Positions 1 to 5,785 of a DNA stretch of 7,373 nt are shown piece after piece; the first letter of the stretch is position 1; each line of letters starts with the position of its first letter. This DNA is from Gammaproteobacteria bacterium (GTDB lineage: Bacteria; Pseudomonadota; Gammaproteobacteria; GCA-001735895): positions 1 to 7,373 of the forward strand of contig QNFD01000127.1 of NCBI GenBank assembly GCA_003645435.1, written 5' to 3'. The position numbers and the translations under genes are program-made. Below the pieces are notes generated by a model that had not been told where the DNA came from, did not search any database, and saw only the letters and a program-made list of their open reading frames with translations.

Positions 1-16
1 GTTGATTATTTAGCTA

Positions 17-64
17 GCACGAATACTAACATATACTGCTGGCACGAATACTGACATACTCTGC
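17..64. repeat. Two tandem imperfect 23-bp direct repeats
   Basis: Positions 17-39 and 42-64 match at 20 of 23 bases and share the core GCACGAATACT. The period is 25 bp. A second short tandem repeat, TTCTCAT at 71-77 and 81-87, follows at once with a 10-bp period. No gene is recognised in positions 1-167. A reading frame is open from the window edge to a stop at 52-54 but is too short to identify. Whether the repeats are operator sites, part of a repeat that continues to the left, or chance cannot be judged here. Confidence 0.45.
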
Positions 65-104
65 GATTTGTTCTCATATGTTCTCATCCATTTATTACTA
101 AATC

Positions 105-146
105 AATGACAGCTATGTGCCGTTTGCGGCTGTCTGCCAGGCACAT
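105..146. repeat. Hairpin-forming intergenic repeat, left copy
   Basis: This stretch holds several nested inverted repeats. GACAGC (108-113) pairs with GCTGTC (129-134), GCCG (119-122) pairs with CGGC (127-130) around a TTTG loop, and ATGTGCC (115-121) pairs with GGCACAT (140-146). Only some of these pairings can form at once. It lies just past the stop codon of the hydrolase-cyclase gene, so it would be in that gene's 3' transcript. It lacks a following T-run on the minus strand, so it is not a standard intrinsic terminator. Its first 19 bp recur at 1537-1555 on the other side of the gene with one mismatch. From memory, hairpin repeats of the form AATGACxGCTxTGTGCCG occur between genes of marine gammaproteobacteria; I could not check this. 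Confidence 0.5.
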
Positions 147-167
147 CTCAGCGTCTGCTATCGGGCA

Positions 168-1493
168 TTACACTGATACAACTTTGAAAAGCTGGTGTGT
201 ATCCGGTATTCCCTTCAAAGTATGAGCACCAAAATCTTCAAACTCGATTCCTGAACCTGCGACGAGATCCTTTACTGTACGCGATACAAGTATATCTCCA
301 CCTGCGGCCATACCAGATACACGAGCCGCTATATGAATTGCCACGCCTTCTAGTGATTCACCACGAACTTCACATTCGCCAGTATGTATACCGATACGGA
401 GATTTAGACCCATCTGGCGTATTGATTCACGAATGGCAGCCGCACATTGAACAGCCCGGGCTGGCCCATCGAATGTGGCATGAAATCCGTCGCCGGTAGT
501 CTTCACCTCCTGCCCACGGAATATCTCAAGCTCTCTTCTAACAGCCTCGTGATGCCCCTCAAGTAGGTCGCTCCACTTTTCATCGCCCATATCGTTCGCA
601 AGTCGCGTCGAATCGACAATATCGGTGAAAAGTACCGTGGTTAATACTCGATCAGTAACATGAGCATTCCCCTCCTCACCGAGAAAGTTCCGAATCTCCC
701 GAATTATCGTTTCACTGCAGTCACCCCATGGCGCGTGGTCTATACCTTCCATTTCAACAAGTTTCGCGTTTGGGATGCGGCTCGCAAGGTCACGACCCGA
801 CTCAAGTGAATTTGTAAGATCACCTTTGGCTTGAAGCACTAGGCTAGGAACATCTATTGTAGGTAACACTGCTCGAAGGTCTATGTCCGCACCCATTCTT
901 AGCATCGCGACTGCATCTGCCTTGCTTGCACTCGATCGATAGAATTTCGCCAACCAGTGCCGGTGTTTTTCATCGTTTGCCAAACTCGGTGAAATAAAAT
1001 CGATTGCGATGGGACCACCCCATTCGTCTTCGACTTGTTGAAACCACTGTTCGGCTTCATCTGGTTCTGCTCCGTGCGGGTAGTCGTCTGACTTAATCCA
1101 TTTGGCATAGCCACCAACTGTAATCAGGACCGTTGTTCGGTCTGGATGGGTAGCTGCGAACAACAAACACATACTCCCACCTTCGGAATTACCCAGAAAC
1201 GCTGCCCGCCTGGAGCCTACGGCATCCATCACGGCCGTGACATCACCCATCTGAACTTCTAGTGTAGGGGGTGCAACTCGATCGGAAAGCCCGGTGCCGC
1301 GTCTGTCAATAACAATTACACGAGAAAAATGTGCCAGCGATAGAAGGAATCGAGCTACTCTCGGCTCCTCCCATAATAGGTCAAGATTAGATAACCATCC
1401 CGGTATATATATCAAGTCTTGCGGACCGTCCCCAAACACCTGGTACGCGATACTGACACCATTATTTTCTGCAAAATGAGTCTCGGGAGTCAT
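168..1493 (-). CDS. Alpha/beta hydrolase fused to a class III adenylate/guanylate cyclase domain
   Basis: This is a 441-residue cytosolic two-domain protein with no signal peptide or membrane segment. Residues about 8-272 form an alpha/beta hydrolase: nucleophile elbow GNSEGG with Ser103, probable acid Asp225 (KGD) and His253 (DHAPW). Residues about 283-438 form a class III nucleotidyl cyclase catalytic domain. Metal-binding Asp291 (FTDIVDST) and Asp335 (TTGDGF), the base-selecting Lys331 and the transition-state Arg391 (HIAAR) are present. The canonical Asn four residues before that Arg is His387, a change I recall as common in hydrolase-cyclase fusions. The usual second base-selecting Asp is Ser380. 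The likely activity is cyclic nucleotide synthesis coupled to sensing or hydrolysis of a small ligand; the ligand is unknown. I chose the ATG at 1493 because homologous sequence begins there. The frame stays open to a TTG at 1547, which would add 18 unlike residues. Neither start has a strong ribosome site. The gene appears to stand alone. Confidence 0.9.
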   Translation of the reverse strand: MTPETHFAENNGVSIAYQVFGDGPQDLIYIPGWLSNLDLLWEEPRVARFLLSLAHFSRVIVIDRRGTGLSDRVAPPTLEVQMGDVTAVMDAVGSRRAAFLGNSEGGSMCLLFAATHPDRTTVLITVGGYAKWIKSDDYPHGAEPDEAEQWFQQVEDEWGGPIAIDFISPSLANDEKHRHWLAKFYRSSASKADAVAMLRMGADIDLRAVLPTIDVPSLVLQAKGDLTNSLESGRDLASRIPNAKLVEMEGIDHAPWGDCSETIIREIRNFLGEEGNAHVTDRVLTTVLFTDIVDSTRLANDMGDEKWSDLLEGHHEAVRRELEIFRGQEVKTTGDGFHATFDGPARAVQCAAAIRESIRQMGLNLRIGIHTGECEVRGESLEGVAIHIAARVSGMAAGGDILVSRTVKDLVAGSGIEFEDFGAHTLKGIPDTHQLFKVVSV

Positions 1494-1501
1494 TAGTGGA
1501 T

Positions 1502-1539
1502 ATTCGCTCGAATAGAACAAATAATCAAATTTAGCGAAT
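1502..1539. promoter_or_regulatory. Inverted repeats upstream of the hydrolase-cyclase start
   Basis: ATTCGCT (1502-1508) and AGCGAAT (1533-1539) form a 7-bp inverted repeat separated by 24 bp. ATTCGCTCGAAT (1502-1513) is itself a small palindrome, ATTCG/CGAAT around CT. They lie 9-46 bp upstream of the preferred ATG and could be an operator or a leader hairpin. I found no convincing -35/-10 pair nearby, so the regulatory role is inference. Confidence 0.25.
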
Positions 1540-1555
1540 GACAGCAATGTGCCGT
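1537..1555. repeat. Right copy of the 19-bp repeat flanking the cyclase gene
   Basis: This matches 105-123 at 18 of 19 bases in the same orientation, the only difference being the tenth base (A here, T at the left). It lacks the right half of the hairpin seen in the left copy, so it is either a truncated repeat unit or one end of a duplication. The hydrolase-cyclase gene lies wholly between the two copies, whose starts are 1432 bp apart. Confidence 0.55.
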
Positions 1556-2078
1556 AACTTGCCTATTCTGACCTGATCGGGAACGACTGCTTCCTGAAAA
1601 CGAGTATTCATCTCCAGTTCTTAACTTACTTCGCTCTCAAGGTCTGATCTTAGTCGCTAGAAGTTATCCAACTGAATTGATCAAGGGATTCAATGTTTGT
1701 TGCTAAGAAAACGAAATATTCTGGTCGCCACATCAGAACATTCATTTTTTGTTAATTCAATATCAGTCGCGAGCACTAGTTCCAGGAAACACGAGAAATG
1801 ACTGCTAACGAGAAAATCAAGCTCCAGGTTCTGGCTGACAACTTCTGGAGTCGACCCGAAGCGTTCACCGATTCAAGACCCGTTGCCCCTGGTCCCCAAA
1901 CCGCATAACCACATCAGTAATACTACAGCCCCCGTTTGCTAGCAGCTCGACCACTTTATTATCGATACCCTCGTATTCGTATATTGCACTCATTTAACAC
2001 AACCTTCTTTTGGGTTATTGTAACGATACCTGGTGCCTGTAAGACTCGGTGAATTCCCTTTATCCCAGCGACAGGGTT
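1556..2078. other. Long intergenic region with no recognised gene
   Basis: Together with its flanks this is a gap of nearly 690 bp between divergent genes (1493 on minus, 2182 on plus). I see no tRNA, riboswitch or recognisable protein. Two overlapping opposite-strand small frames lie in it: 36 codons on plus (1798-1908) and 42 codons on minus (1865-1993, listed separately). A small imperfect inverted repeat, ATTGATC/GATTCAAT, lies near 1676-1695. The length and lack of coding suggest eroded former genes or regulatory sequence. Confidence 0.5.
1865..1993 (-). CDS. Doubtful 42-residue small protein or gene remnant
   Basis: This frame starts with ATG at 1993 and ends with TGA at 1865-1867. A good Shine-Dalgarno-like AGAAGG lies 9 bases upstream, which is the main reason to list it. 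The peptide begins MSAIYEYEGIDNKVVELLAN and continues with a short helix-like stretch, SITDVVMRFGDQG, before an early stop. I do not recognise a family. The first half could be the start of a small helix-turn-helix protein, but it is too short for a complete domain. It may be the 5' remnant of a longer gene. It overlaps a 36-codon plus-strand frame at 1798-1908, and at most one of the two is likely to be real. Confidence 0.3.
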   Translation of the reverse strand: MSAIYEYEGIDNKVVELLANGGCSITDVVMRFGDQGQRVLNR

Positions 2079-2106
2079 TTATCAATATGGCGCCCAGGGT
2101 TAAAAT
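2079..2106 (+). promoter_or_regulatory. Candidate sigma-70 promoter for the quinone oxidoreductase gene
   Basis: TTATCA (2079-2084) and TAAAAT (2101-2106) are separated by 16 bp, matching the -35 and -10 consensus at 4/6 and 5/6 positions. Transcription would start near 2113 and give a leader of about 70 nt before the ATG at 2182. The prediction is by eye only. Confidence 0.35.
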
Positions 2107-2181
2107 TCAATCACCGACATGGTATTTTCAGTGGTCGCGGCTCCGTGTTTACGGGCGGGTAAGTCAAACAGGAATCAATTA

Positions 2182-3171
2182 ATGTCAAAAGCGCAGGTAA
2201 TACATAAATTGGGTGTGCCCGAGGTTATGCAATGGCAGGAGTGGAGAGTCCCTGACCCAGCGCCCGGTGAAGTACGTTTGCGACATACTGCGGTTGGTGT
2301 GAATTTCGCCGATACTTATCATCGTGGTGGTATTTCCCATCCCTGGCCCGTGCCTCAATGCCCGGTAGTAATTGGTTTCGAGGGTGTCGCTATTGTTGAA
2401 GGTATTGGAGAAGGGGTAACCAACTTTCAAACAGGTGACAGGGTAGCCTATGGTATACCGCCGCTTGGAAGCTATTCCGAGGTACGCAACTATCCGGAAG
2501 ATAAACTTCTTCATTTACCGGACGGTTTAGATGATCGGCAGGTTGCCGCGCTTTTAATGAAAGGCATGACGGCCCACTACCTGCTACATCGAACCTATAA
2601 GGTCCAACCAGGCGATACAATTTTAGTTCATGCTGCCGCGGGAGGCATGGGACTGATTCTCTGCCAATGGGCTAAAGCTTTGGGTGCGACCGTAGTTGGT
2701 ACAGTCAGTACCGAAGAAAAAGCTGAAGCTGCCAGGGCTGCAGGATGCCACTATCCAGTCGTTCGTTCCAGGGAAAGCTTCGTCGACAAGGTGAGAGCTG
2801 TAACCGATGGTGAAGGGGCAGCCGTAGTTTACGAAGCTATAGGCAAAGATACGCTTCAAGATTCACTTGATAGTTTAAAACCAATGGGGATCTGCGCCGC
2901 TTATGGCCACGTTTCAGGGCCACCTGATCCGGTGGATATTATTCAGGACCTGGGGCGTCGCGGGTCGCTCTTTATTACGCGCCCGGCGATTATGCATTAT
3001 GTTGCTAAACGGTCCGATCTCGAATGGACTGCACGAGATTTATTTAAAGCCATTGGAGACGGAATTCTTGATGCTAATATTAACTACGAGTACGCCCTGA
3101 AAGATGCTGTAAAAGCCCATACGGCCATCGAGAGTGGTAAAACCATTGGTACAACAGTTTTGATCCCTTGA
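2182..3171 (+). CDS. qor: Zinc-independent NADPH:quinone oxidoreductase (Qor-type, MDR superfamily)
   Basis: This is a 329-residue cytosolic enzyme of the medium-chain dehydrogenase/reductase superfamily, nearly the same length as E. coli Qor (about 327). It is expected to reduce quinones, or related alpha,beta-unsaturated carbonyls, with NADPH. Seen in the sequence: GVNFADTYHRGG (39-50), GFEGVAIVEGIGEGV (65-79), the Rossmann nucleotide-binding AAAGGMG (151-157) followed by CQWAKALGA, and the family-typical FITRPAIMHY (264-273). There is no structural-zinc cysteine cluster, as expected for this subgroup. The ATG at 2182 is preferred because AGGA (2170-2173) lies 8 bases upstream and the Qor-like sequence begins there. 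An in-frame ATG at 2119 would add 21 unrelated residues. The gene is monocistronic and convergent with the minus-strand run to its right. The physiological substrate is not determined by sequence. Confidence 0.92.
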   Translation: MSKAQVIHKLGVPEVMQWQEWRVPDPAPGEVRLRHTAVGVNFADTYHRGGISHPWPVPQCPVVIGFEGVAIVEGIGEGVTNFQTGDRVAYGIPPLGSYSEVRNYPEDKLLHLPDGLDDRQVAALLMKGMTAHYLLHRTYKVQPGDTILVHAAAGGMGLILCQWAKALGATVVGTVSTEEKAEAARAAGCHYPVVRSRESFVDKVRAVTDGEGAAVVYEAIGKDTLQDSLDSLKPMGICAAYGHVSGPPDPVDIIQDLGRRGSLFITRPAIMHYVAKRSDLEWTARDLFKAIGDGILDANINYEYALKDAVKAHTAIESGKTIGTTVLIP

Positions 3172-3178
3172 GTGTTGA

Positions 3179-3445
3179 ATAGCCATCGTTTTACGAAATG
3201 ATGAACAGCCCCATCCTTACGTACGGCCTGATGGAACGAAGATTGTCGAAAATTATACCGATCTAACAGACGGTTCCATCCTGAACACAATCAGCATCGA
3301 CGCCACCTGGGGGGCAGACCCACCATCCTATGTTTTTGGAATGACTGATCATACTGCTAATAAAACAACTTCGTGGTCCTCTTACCGAGCGTATCCTTGC
3401 AGCAGATCCTCAAGTAATTATAGATTCGGATGTCGTGTTTACTGA
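3179..3445 (+). pseudogene. Decayed fragment of a secreted repeat/lectin-like protein gene
   Basis: A plus-strand frame is open from 3179, just after an in-frame stop, to a TGA at 3443-3445. It has no start codon with a ribosome site. Its middle, translated from about 3215, reads PYVRPDGTKIVENYTDLTDG, then a variable stretch, then YVFGMTDHTANKTTSW. From memory this resembles extracellular proteins with a 'DGT.(x)A.NW.DLTDG...V(W/F)TGT...W(T/S)S' pattern (DUF1554-like domains). Such proteins are much longer and carry secretion signals, which are absent here. The resemblance fades after about 3380, and the frame runs into the 3' end of the convergent lyase gene. I read it as the relic of a lost gene. 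It could instead be a chance open frame. Confidence 0.35.
3184..3203 (+). terminator. Stem-loop after qor, possible weak terminator
   Basis: CATCGTTT (3184-3191) pairs with AAATGATG (3196-3203) over 8 base pairs including one G-U, closed by a TACG loop of the stable UNCG type. It begins 13 bases after the qor stop codon. There is no T-run after it on either strand, so it may act as a 3' stabilising hairpin rather than an intrinsic terminator. Confidence 0.3.
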
Positions 3446-4272
3446 CCTCCCATCAACCCTTCCACTTCAACGCCAGATGCCATTTCTCCGGTCCAGCTGA
3501 AAGTACCCTGTGAGAGCATTTCCTTGCCGGCTTTTAACAACGGACTAATTGAAACCCGATTTAAGGCCGCACCAACACTGATTCGCTGGGCGCCAGCCTC
3601 GGAAAACTCATCCACTGTGACCCCGCGAAAAAAAGGTGCCAGTACATTAAACGGACGATTGAGTTCTGACGTCACCTGCCGTAGCTGTTCGAGAGAATTG
3701 ATACCGGGTGCGTAGAGTACGTTTGCACCAGCCGCTTCAAAGGCCTGCAGCCTCTTGATCGTGTCGTCAATATCGTTTACGCCACGGAGCAGATTCTCGG
3801 CACGCGCCGTGAGCTGGAACGGCATATCCAGATTGTTAACAACTTCAACGGCCGCCTGCACCCGTTCCACCGCCAGGTTGAAATCGTAGAGCTGCAGGTC
3901 GTCGCGGCTGAAATCTTCCACGGAACATCCTGCGACACCCGTTGCTATCAATTTCAAAACGTTGTTGGCGACTTCTTCCGGCGCGTCTGCAAAACCGTCT
4001 TCAAAATCCACGTTAATCGGGATCTGCGTGTTTTCGGCAAGGCTGGTGCAATGGGCAAGTTTTTCATCCAGCGTTACTGCACCATCAACCCTGCCCAACG
4101 TATAGGCAAGTCCGGCACTTGTGGTCGCCAGCGCTTTAAAGCCCAGGCCCTGCAGTATTCTCGCGGAACCCATATCCCAGGGATTGGGAATCAGGAAGGC
4201 GCCTTTTTGCTGATGTAATTTCTCGAATTCTTCACATTTGTTTTTCTGAAACGGGTTTTCGTGATTTGTCAT
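3439..4272 (-). CDS. PEP mutase / isocitrate lyase superfamily enzyme, substrate unknown
   Basis: This is a 277-residue cytosolic TIM-barrel protein of the isocitrate lyase/PEP mutase superfamily, whose members make or break C-C or P-C bonds next to a 2-oxo acid with Mg2+. Residue numbers count from the ATG at 4272: NPWD (30-33), TTSAG (50-54), the metal site VDFEDG with Asp89, Glu91 and Asp92, VED (118-120) and LTARAEN with Arg157. The gating loop with the catalytic cysteine of isocitrate and methylisocitrate lyases (K-[KR]-C-G-H) is absent; FSRDDLQLYD follows VED instead. It is therefore not a standard PrpB or AceA. Phosphonopyruvate hydrolase or oxaloacetate decarboxylase-like chemistry is possible, unproven. 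An ATG at 4284 would add MRLA and cannot be excluded; the predicted promoter and a weak GAGA upstream favour 4272. It is the last gene of a four-gene same-strand run. Confidence 0.87.
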   Translation of the reverse strand: MTNHENPFQKNKCEEFEKLHQQKGAFLIPNPWDMGSARILQGLGFKALATTSAGLAYTLGRVDGAVTLDEKLAHCTSLAENTQIPINVDFEDGFADAPEEVANNVLKLIATGVAGCSVEDFSRDDLQLYDFNLAVERVQAAVEVVNNLDMPFQLTARAENLLRGVNDIDDTIKRLQAFEAAGANVLYAPGINSLEQLRQVTSELNRPFNVLAPFFRGVTVDEFSEAGAQRISVGAALNRVSISPLLKAGKEMLSQGTFSWTGEMASGVEVEGLMGGQ

Positions 4273-4303
4273 GGCAAGTCTCATTGATCAGGTAAGTATG
4301 AGA

Positions 4304-4332
4304 AGAATAAACGACGTTTTCCTAAAACCCAA
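4304..4332 (-). promoter_or_regulatory. Candidate internal promoter for the PEP mutase-like gene
   Basis: On the minus strand TTGGGT (4332-4327) and TATTCT (4309-4304) are separated by 17 bp, matching consensus at 3/6 and 4/6 positions. Transcription would begin about 25 bases before the ATG at 4272. With the gap of about 140 bp to the channel gene, this suggests the lyase gene can be expressed on its own. The match is weak. Confidence 0.25.
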
Positions 4333-4412
4333 TAGTACTGGACAGTCGTTCACACGGGTATCGATCTCGCTGTCTCCGCTGCATTTTGCTGAATTTGGTG
4401 TCCTTATTTTAT

Positions 4413-5294
4413 TTAAGGTTTAAGTGGGTGTGGAGATATATCCACTCCAAAGCTATGTGCCCTGATTCCCTCAGATTGAAATTGCATTGCGATACCCGTA
4501 CGAATATCACTGGCTAGATTCCATGCCTTTGTTGCTGAATTTGTCCATCCTGCGATCCAGCATTGATAAGCATCTTTTTCCATCTCCATAACCCAGAAGC
4601 CTGGCATTTCTTTAGATAAAAAATTGTCGCTTTTTTGAACAGATTCGATAGCAATCTGCTTGACCTGATCAAGGTTCGTATCATAAGAAACATAAAATGC
4701 GATATGCACCCAGATATAGCTATCATGGTAGGTTAAATTCAATACCTCTTTAGATAACATTTTACTGCTTGGGATGATCAAACGCTTCCAGTTCCAAAGC
4801 TTAATAATTGTATGATTCAGACTAATATCTTCTACCGTACCATAGTGTTCATCTATCACTACAGTGTCACCAACACGTATAGCCTTTGAAAAAGAAATGA
4901 CCACACCAGCAATGATATTTTCGATTAAAGGTCGTGCCGCAATGCCTAACACAACACTGGATATGGCAACCAGGGTGGAGATAAGGGCGGCAGGGATTGA
5001 ATTTAGAAAAGGGAATGCGAGGGCAATTGCCCATATTGTCACTATTAAAAATATTGTTATTTTCCCAATAATCGAAAACCGATTTTCGATATTTCCAACC
5101 GCAGCATCGATTTCCGAAAATCCACTACTATCATCAGGCGCGGATGTTTCTATGCTGTCAAAACTATCGAGTTTTCGAATTCTTTTCGAACGATTAGACT
5201 TGATTTTAATTAGTGTAGATTTTGCCCACCATATTGCGAATAAACCGATAAGGCTAACAATGCTGAGGTAAATAACCAGTATTTTTGGAGTCAC
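4413..5294 (-). CDS. MscS-family small-conductance mechanosensitive channel
   Basis: This is a 293-residue inner-membrane protein, close in length to E. coli MscS (286), expected to open under membrane tension and release solutes on osmotic downshock. Hydrophobic segments lie at residues about 5-23, 78-97 and 100-136. A basic loop (25-41, rich in K and R) follows the first segment, consistent with an N-out, three-segment MscS topology. The third segment runs into the MscS core: GIAARPLIENIIAG (117-130), AIRVGDTVVIDEHYGTVEDI (138-157) and LIIPSSKML (172-180), the usual beta-domain signature. The loop between segments 1 and 2 (about 50 residues, acidic second half) is long for a minimal MscS. 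The start is GTG at 5294, supported by AGGGGA six bases upstream. It lies 95 bp after the transthyretin-like gene. Its place between enzyme genes could mean it serves efflux or osmotic balance for that pathway, or mere adjacency. Confidence 0.88.
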   Translation of the reverse strand: MTPKILVIYLSIVSLIGLFAIWWAKSTLIKIKSNRSKRIRKLDSFDSIETSAPDDSSGFSEIDAAVGNIENRFSIIGKITIFLIVTIWAIALAFPFLNSIPAALISTLVAISSVVLGIAARPLIENIIAGVVISFSKAIRVGDTVVIDEHYGTVEDISLNHTIIKLWNWKRLIIPSSKMLSKEVLNLTYHDSYIWVHIAFYVSYDTNLDQVKQIAIESVQKSDNFLSKEMPGFWVMEMEKDAYQCWIAGWTNSATKAWNLASDIRTGIAMQFQSEGIRAHSFGVDISPHPLKP

Positions 5295-5389
5295 AAGGAT
5301 TCCCCTAACAAGTGAAGGTAATCGAAAAAACGTTTAAAGAAACCAATAATCGCTCACTCCAGGGTCATGGACCGATCAAAATATTCGCA

Positions 5390-5740
5390 TCACCAGCAAA
5401 CGGAATACGAGTGAGGCGCGAGCGTTATCGGCATGTGATAGCACTTATTGCGATCAGCCATGGTAAAGCGCAACACCACAGTTTTCATGAACGAATGATT
5501 CGCCACGGGCATATCCAGGGCAGCAAAATAGTCGGCACTATGAAACACCAGTTCGTATTGCGCTGACTTATCCGCCCGACCCGGATCTACGGTTTCGTCT
5601 ACCCGGCCTTCTTCGTCGGAAGTGACATCAAATATTTTTTGTTTACCACCTTCATCTGACAGTTTGTAAAGTACTACCCGGATACCAACGGCAGAACCAC
5701 CTGAGATTGAATCGAGTGTATGTGAGGAGACTGTGGCCAT
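5390..5740 (-). CDS. Transthyretin-like / 5-hydroxyisourate hydrolase-like protein lacking the YRGS tail
   Basis: This 116-residue protein has the transthyretin-like fold of 5-hydroxyisourate hydrolase, which converts 5-hydroxyisourate to OHCU in urate breakdown. It shows SSHTLDSISG at the N terminus (His7, compare the family T-H-V-L-D), DEEGRVDE with Arg46, YELVFHSADYF (62-72) and YHMPITLAPHSYS (101-113) with His102. His7, Arg46 and His102 fit the catalytic His/Arg/His set. The family ends in SYS-x-YRGS; this protein ends SYSVCW. The codons TGC TGG TGA TGC fall where YRGS codons would be. It may be a relative with another substrate, a binding protein, or a decaying enzyme; I vaguely recall a subgroup ending in a WW-type tail. 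The ATG at 5740 has GGGA 8 bases upstream. It follows the FMN enzyme gene by 45 bp, so the two are probably co-transcribed. No urate oxidase or OHCU decarboxylase gene is in view, so purine catabolism is not supported by context. Confidence 0.85.
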   Translation of the reverse strand: MATVSSHTLDSISGGSAVGIRVVLYKLSDEGGKQKIFDVTSDEEGRVDETVDPGRADKSAQYELVFHSADYFAALDMPVANHSFMKTVVLRFTMADRNKCYHMPITLAPHSYSVCW

Positions 5741-5785
5741 GGTTAGATTCCCGGAAAACAGATATTTTGTGCGATTTCGAAAAAA

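Noticed and set aside
1494..1547. N-terminal extension of the hydrolase-cyclase from a TTG at 1547.
   Set aside because: The 18 extra residues do not resemble the hydrolase family and TTG is a weak start with no clear ribosome site; an ATG at 1493 begins the family-like sequence.
1798..1908. 36-codon plus-strand frame (MTANEKIKLQVLADNFW...).
   Set aside because: No recognised family; its AGGA is rather far from the ATG, and it overlaps a minus-strand frame with a better ribosome site.
2119..2181. N-terminal extension of the quinone oxidoreductase from an ATG at 2119.
   Set aside because: Qor-like sequence and a well-spaced AGGA both point to the ATG at 2182; the extra 21 residues are not family-like.
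3369..3500. Plus-strand frame reading LTERILAADPQVIIDSDVV, faintly like a periplasmic-binding-protein segment.
   Set aside because: No start codon, short, and it runs into the coding 3' end of the lyase gene; too little to name, mentioned only as a possible second relic.
4402..4418. CCTTA/TAAGG inverted repeat at the end of the channel gene as a terminator.
   Set aside because: Only a 5-bp A/T-rich stem that includes the stop codon; too weak to terminate.
5390..5740. Assigning the transthyretin-like gene to urate degradation as a standard hydroxyisourate hydrolase gene.
   Set aside because: The YRGS tail is absent and no urate oxidase, OHCU decarboxylase or allantoinase gene is visible nearby.
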